Assembly (NCBI GenBank): GCA_034008185.1
Contig: CM067084.1
Span: 62,882,599-62,946,598, forward strand
Direction of reading: 5' to 3'
Source: Gorsachius magnificus
Lineage: Eukaryota > Chordata > Aves > Pelecaniformes > Ardeidae
Length of the DNA stretch: 64,000 nt
Below, piece after piece: positions 31,839 through 64,000 of the stretch; the first letter of the stretch is position 1, and each line of letters opens with the position of its first letter. Under the pieces are notes generated by a model, which was given only the letters and a program-made list of their open reading frames with translations, was not told the origin of the DNA and searched no databases. Position numbers and translations under genes: made by a program.

Positions 31839-31947
31839 CTGGCTGGGCCGGTCGGCGGCCCCGCACCGGCGCTGAAGGGGGAGCGGCGGCTGGAGCCCGT
31901 GCCGCCCGGAGCCCGTGCCGCCCGGGGCCGCAGCCCGCCCCGCCGCC

Positions 31948-61203
<29,256 letters not shown>

Positions 61204-64000
61204 AAGATACAGATTTAGTAACATGGGAAGATAGCTTTTGTTTGAAGTATGTCAGGTTTGTATTGGGTTAGCATTGTGAGTCTGCAGTGGAGAAAATTTA
61301 CTCCTGATCTGAAAACAACAAAAAATCCTTGGGTGAAATTCAGCTTTAAAGAAAGTAGGTGATATTCTCTCCAAGACAGAGGGCCAGACGAGTTTTTTGC
61401 AGCACAAATATGCACTTAATATATGCCAAATTAAAGCTTTACATTCATAAAGACCTTGAGCTGGCATTTCAGTCTGTGGGCGACTATTTGCACCAGTGTT
61501 CAGCAAATCACAGAACACTTATTCACATATTCTTGATTAAGATTTGATTAAGATTAAGATTTTCTGTGGCAGTGATTGAATTCCTTCCTAGGTATAGACA
61601 ATCCAGCAAGAAATGTTTCACTGCTCTCAAAATAGCTCTTGTTTCTCATCAGCATTCATGCCACTTTTCATTTCTTTTTGAAGATTTATGTGAGTGTTGG
61701 GATAGCCCTTACTAAATACAATGTTAAAACTGCACGAGGAAATGGTAGAGTTGGAACAGTAGTTTTCAGGTGTTCTCATCTCTCAAGAACCGCCTAGAAC
61801 AAAGCAGCCCTCAGTGGCAGAGAAAAACCTAGAATACCTCATATCCATCCTCTCAGTACTCAGCTTGGAAGCATTTGCATAGTTCAGCAACCCAAAGGAA
61901 TTATACTAATGAAAGCGAGTGGTTGTGGAGTGGAGAGGTATAGTTGTCTTTTTTTCTTTTTCTTTTTTTTTTTTTCTTTTCCATTTCATCCTTTCTTTGA
62001 TAGGGTGATCGGGTCAGAGACCCACTAAAAAGAAGGAATGCCTTGTGGGATTAATGCAGCAGTTTCAAGAGCCAGCGAGACCTGAGGGTATTTTGGCATT
62101 TTTAGTCCATTGTTGTTAAAATGTATAGACTTCCATTTCTGAAGTGTCTTTTGCCATTGGCACTGTTGCTTCTATGGCTGTGTGCAGTTGCTGATTTGAA
62201 TTCATTAAGCAAACAATAGATTCAGAGTCTGTTTCTGAAACAAAGGTTCCGTATCACTGGAGTGACAGCGCTGTAGGTTGCAAAACTTTTAGCTAATTAT
62301 TCTTAAATGCAATTACTACATTGTGTGTAGTTTTTATGTCATTTACTGTTCAAAGACATTTTCTTTGTCTCCCTGTAATGTAAGTAATACTTGGGACACC
62401 ACAATAATGAATTCCAAATGTCAGGAAATATTCTAGTTTGGTGGGATCTGAGACATATCCTTCAGAGCCCTCTGTAAATTGCTTAATCAAAATAGCAGTG
62501 CTTTTGAAAGGACTGCCTATCCAGCGTGTTCAAATGGATTAATACAAGAGGTGATGTTAATATACGGAAGCTAATAGTATGCTAATCATCGTGAAGGTGC
62601 TCTCACTTAGTGAGGTCCATTGTAGCTTAAGCTTAAATTGAATTGCTGCTTCTACATTGTTATTGCTACGCTTCCATGTTAGATTGATTAAAGCTTGTGA
62701 AGGTATGGCTCCCTGGACTACAGTCACGGTCGTTATTTGCTGTACAGGCACATCCTAAGAGAAATGTAATATAACTCGACCACTGAGTCCTTGTGGCTAT
62801 AAGGAGATGTAAACTTCTTTCTCTGTCCTATTTCCTGCCACCCCCCCTTTTTTTTTTTAATTGAGAGCATGCTATACCTCAGTTTTTCCAGTCCGTAAAG
62901 CTCTTCCACAAGCTTGGGAGTCACAACTCTGCAGCTCACTGCCTCAGTATTCAGCATATCGGAGCAGCCCGTGAAAACCACAAGGCCTTAGTGATACTTT
63001 TCCTCCTCGTTTTCGATGTTGCTGTTCTGTGCCTGAATGAATATTACTGATGTAGATGACTGGTCACATAATGCGAACATTAGAACTATTGTTACGGGAG
63101 TTTAGGGAGGTGTATGGTAGCAGCTAAAATAAGCATTTGATGAATAATGTCCTGAAACTGAAGAAAACAGCAGTTGCCTTCTCTGAGAGGAAGAAACCTC
63201 TGCCTTTTATGTTCTCATAATAAATTGTCTGCTGCAAAACATTCACTCACTTCTATAGATTGAACTGCTTTCTCAGGTAGTGTTTTCCCTGTCTTCAGAA
63301 TGTTTCCCATTTGAAATCAAAGCTGAAAATTTCAAGAAATCTCTATAAACAGGTATTCAGGGAAAGAATTAAGTGGTTTGTTCTGATTTTGACCTTTTAA
63401 ACCTTTTTTTTCTTTAAAAAAACATTTTAAGATGGTGGCTTTAATTGGAAAAAAAAACAACCCACATTTTTAATTTGTGTGTCATTACATCTCTTCGCAA
63501 ATGTTAGTGATGCCACCTGAAGTCAGGAAATTTAAAATATTTCAAGAAATGTGCCCCATCATGTGTGTAAACTCTTAACTAAATATTTGTTATGTTACTT
63601 TGGTAAGCTGGTGTACCGGTTTTCAGTTTTGTTTGCTTGCTTTGTCCCATTAAGTGTCTTCACTTAATATTAAATTTTTAGAGACTGAAGCATTATATAA
63701 TGTCATTATAAATATAATGAAATTTTAAGTAATTCAAATAGCAATATACTTTCAAGTAAATGGAGAATAATTGGTTATTTAGGAGATTTAGCAGATAAAA
63801 AGTATTTTTCAGGGAAGAGTATAAATCACTTATTCTCTGTTCATTAATATTTATAATAAAGTAGTGGGATAATGTTGGAACATACACCCATGAGCAGAGT
63901 TTTCCTTTGTATAACAGCTATGGGGAGATTTCATGGCTATGGCAGGTCTCACCCACTCAAAGTAGTACTGTGAGAGATGGTAATACCATGGGCATAGCTT
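61204..64000 (+). other. SEPSECS: SEPSECS 3' UTR and downstream sequence
   Basis: AT-rich sequence after the stop codon with no further coding segment recognised. A T-rich pyrimidine tract lies at about 61949-61983 and AATAAA signals at 63219 and in the 63850s. The true 3' end cannot be fixed from sequence alone. Confidence 0.5.
63219..63224 (+). terminator. Poly(A) signal candidate for SEPSECS
   Basis: AATAAA about 2.0 kb after the stop codon, in AT-rich sequence. Not the only AATAAA in the region. Confidence 0.35.

Larger units (their letters stand above)
28811..31947. other. Divergent intergenic region PI4K2B - SEPSECS
   Basis: About 3.1 kb between the two start codons, which face away from each other. 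GC-rich ends (28811-29240 and about 31230-31947) flank an AT-rich middle. Long open frames at both GC-rich ends occur on both strands with low-complexity Ala/Gly/Arg/Pro composition, so they are GC artefacts. 5' UTRs lie here but their extent is not visible. Confidence 0.7.

Overview
The window is vertebrate nuclear DNA, almost certainly from a bird. It holds three spliced protein-coding genes with long AT-rich introns, CpG-rich first exons and several CR1 LINE retrotransposons, which are the typical avian interspersed repeat. The gene order ZCCHC4 (minus), PI4K2B (minus), SEPSECS (plus) is the mirror image of the human 4p15.2 order SEPSECS, PI4K2B, ZCCHC4. I cannot name the species. Exons were found by translating both strands, matching to remembered family sequences, and requiring GT/AG splice sites and compatible codon phases; no alignment program was run.

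Layout. At 1-7.2 kb are the first seven coding exons of ZCCHC4 (28S rRNA m6A methyltransferase) on the minus strand. The gene runs off the left edge after the catalytic DPPF exon, so its C-terminal zinc fingers are not here. At about 7.4-28.8 kb is a complete ten-exon PI4K2B (type II phosphatidylinositol 4-kinase beta, 487 predicted residues) on the minus strand. Its 3' UTR may end only about 200 bp from the ZCCHC4 start codon. At 28.8-31.9 kb is a divergent intergenic region with a CpG island at each end. At 31.9-61.2 kb is a complete eleven-exon SEPSECS (Sep-tRNA:Sec-tRNA synthase, 477 predicted residues) on the plus strand, followed by a putative 3' UTR to the right edge.

Mobile DNA. SEPSECS intron 8 (12.6 kb) carries three CR1 copies: a plus-strand copy at about 48.1-49.8 kb that has lost the catalytic FADD box of the reverse transcriptase, a short plus-strand 3' fragment at about 51.3-51.55 kb of the same subfamily, and a 3.4-kb minus-strand copy at about 54.2-57.6 kb that keeps ORF1 esterase, endonuclease and reverse transcriptase remnants but is broken. 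Three older CR1-like relics lie at about 12.8-13.9, 19.86-20.3 and 37.6-38.05 kb.

The three genes have unrelated roles (rRNA methylation, PI4P synthesis, selenocysteine synthesis) and sit together through conserved synteny, not as an operon. I found no new multi-gene system. The points most worth checking are a 9-residue gap at the SEPSECS exon 1/2 junction, a stop-free 87-nt SEPSECS intron that is a multiple of three, the very short PI4K2B-ZCCHC4 interval, and three candidate CTCF sites.
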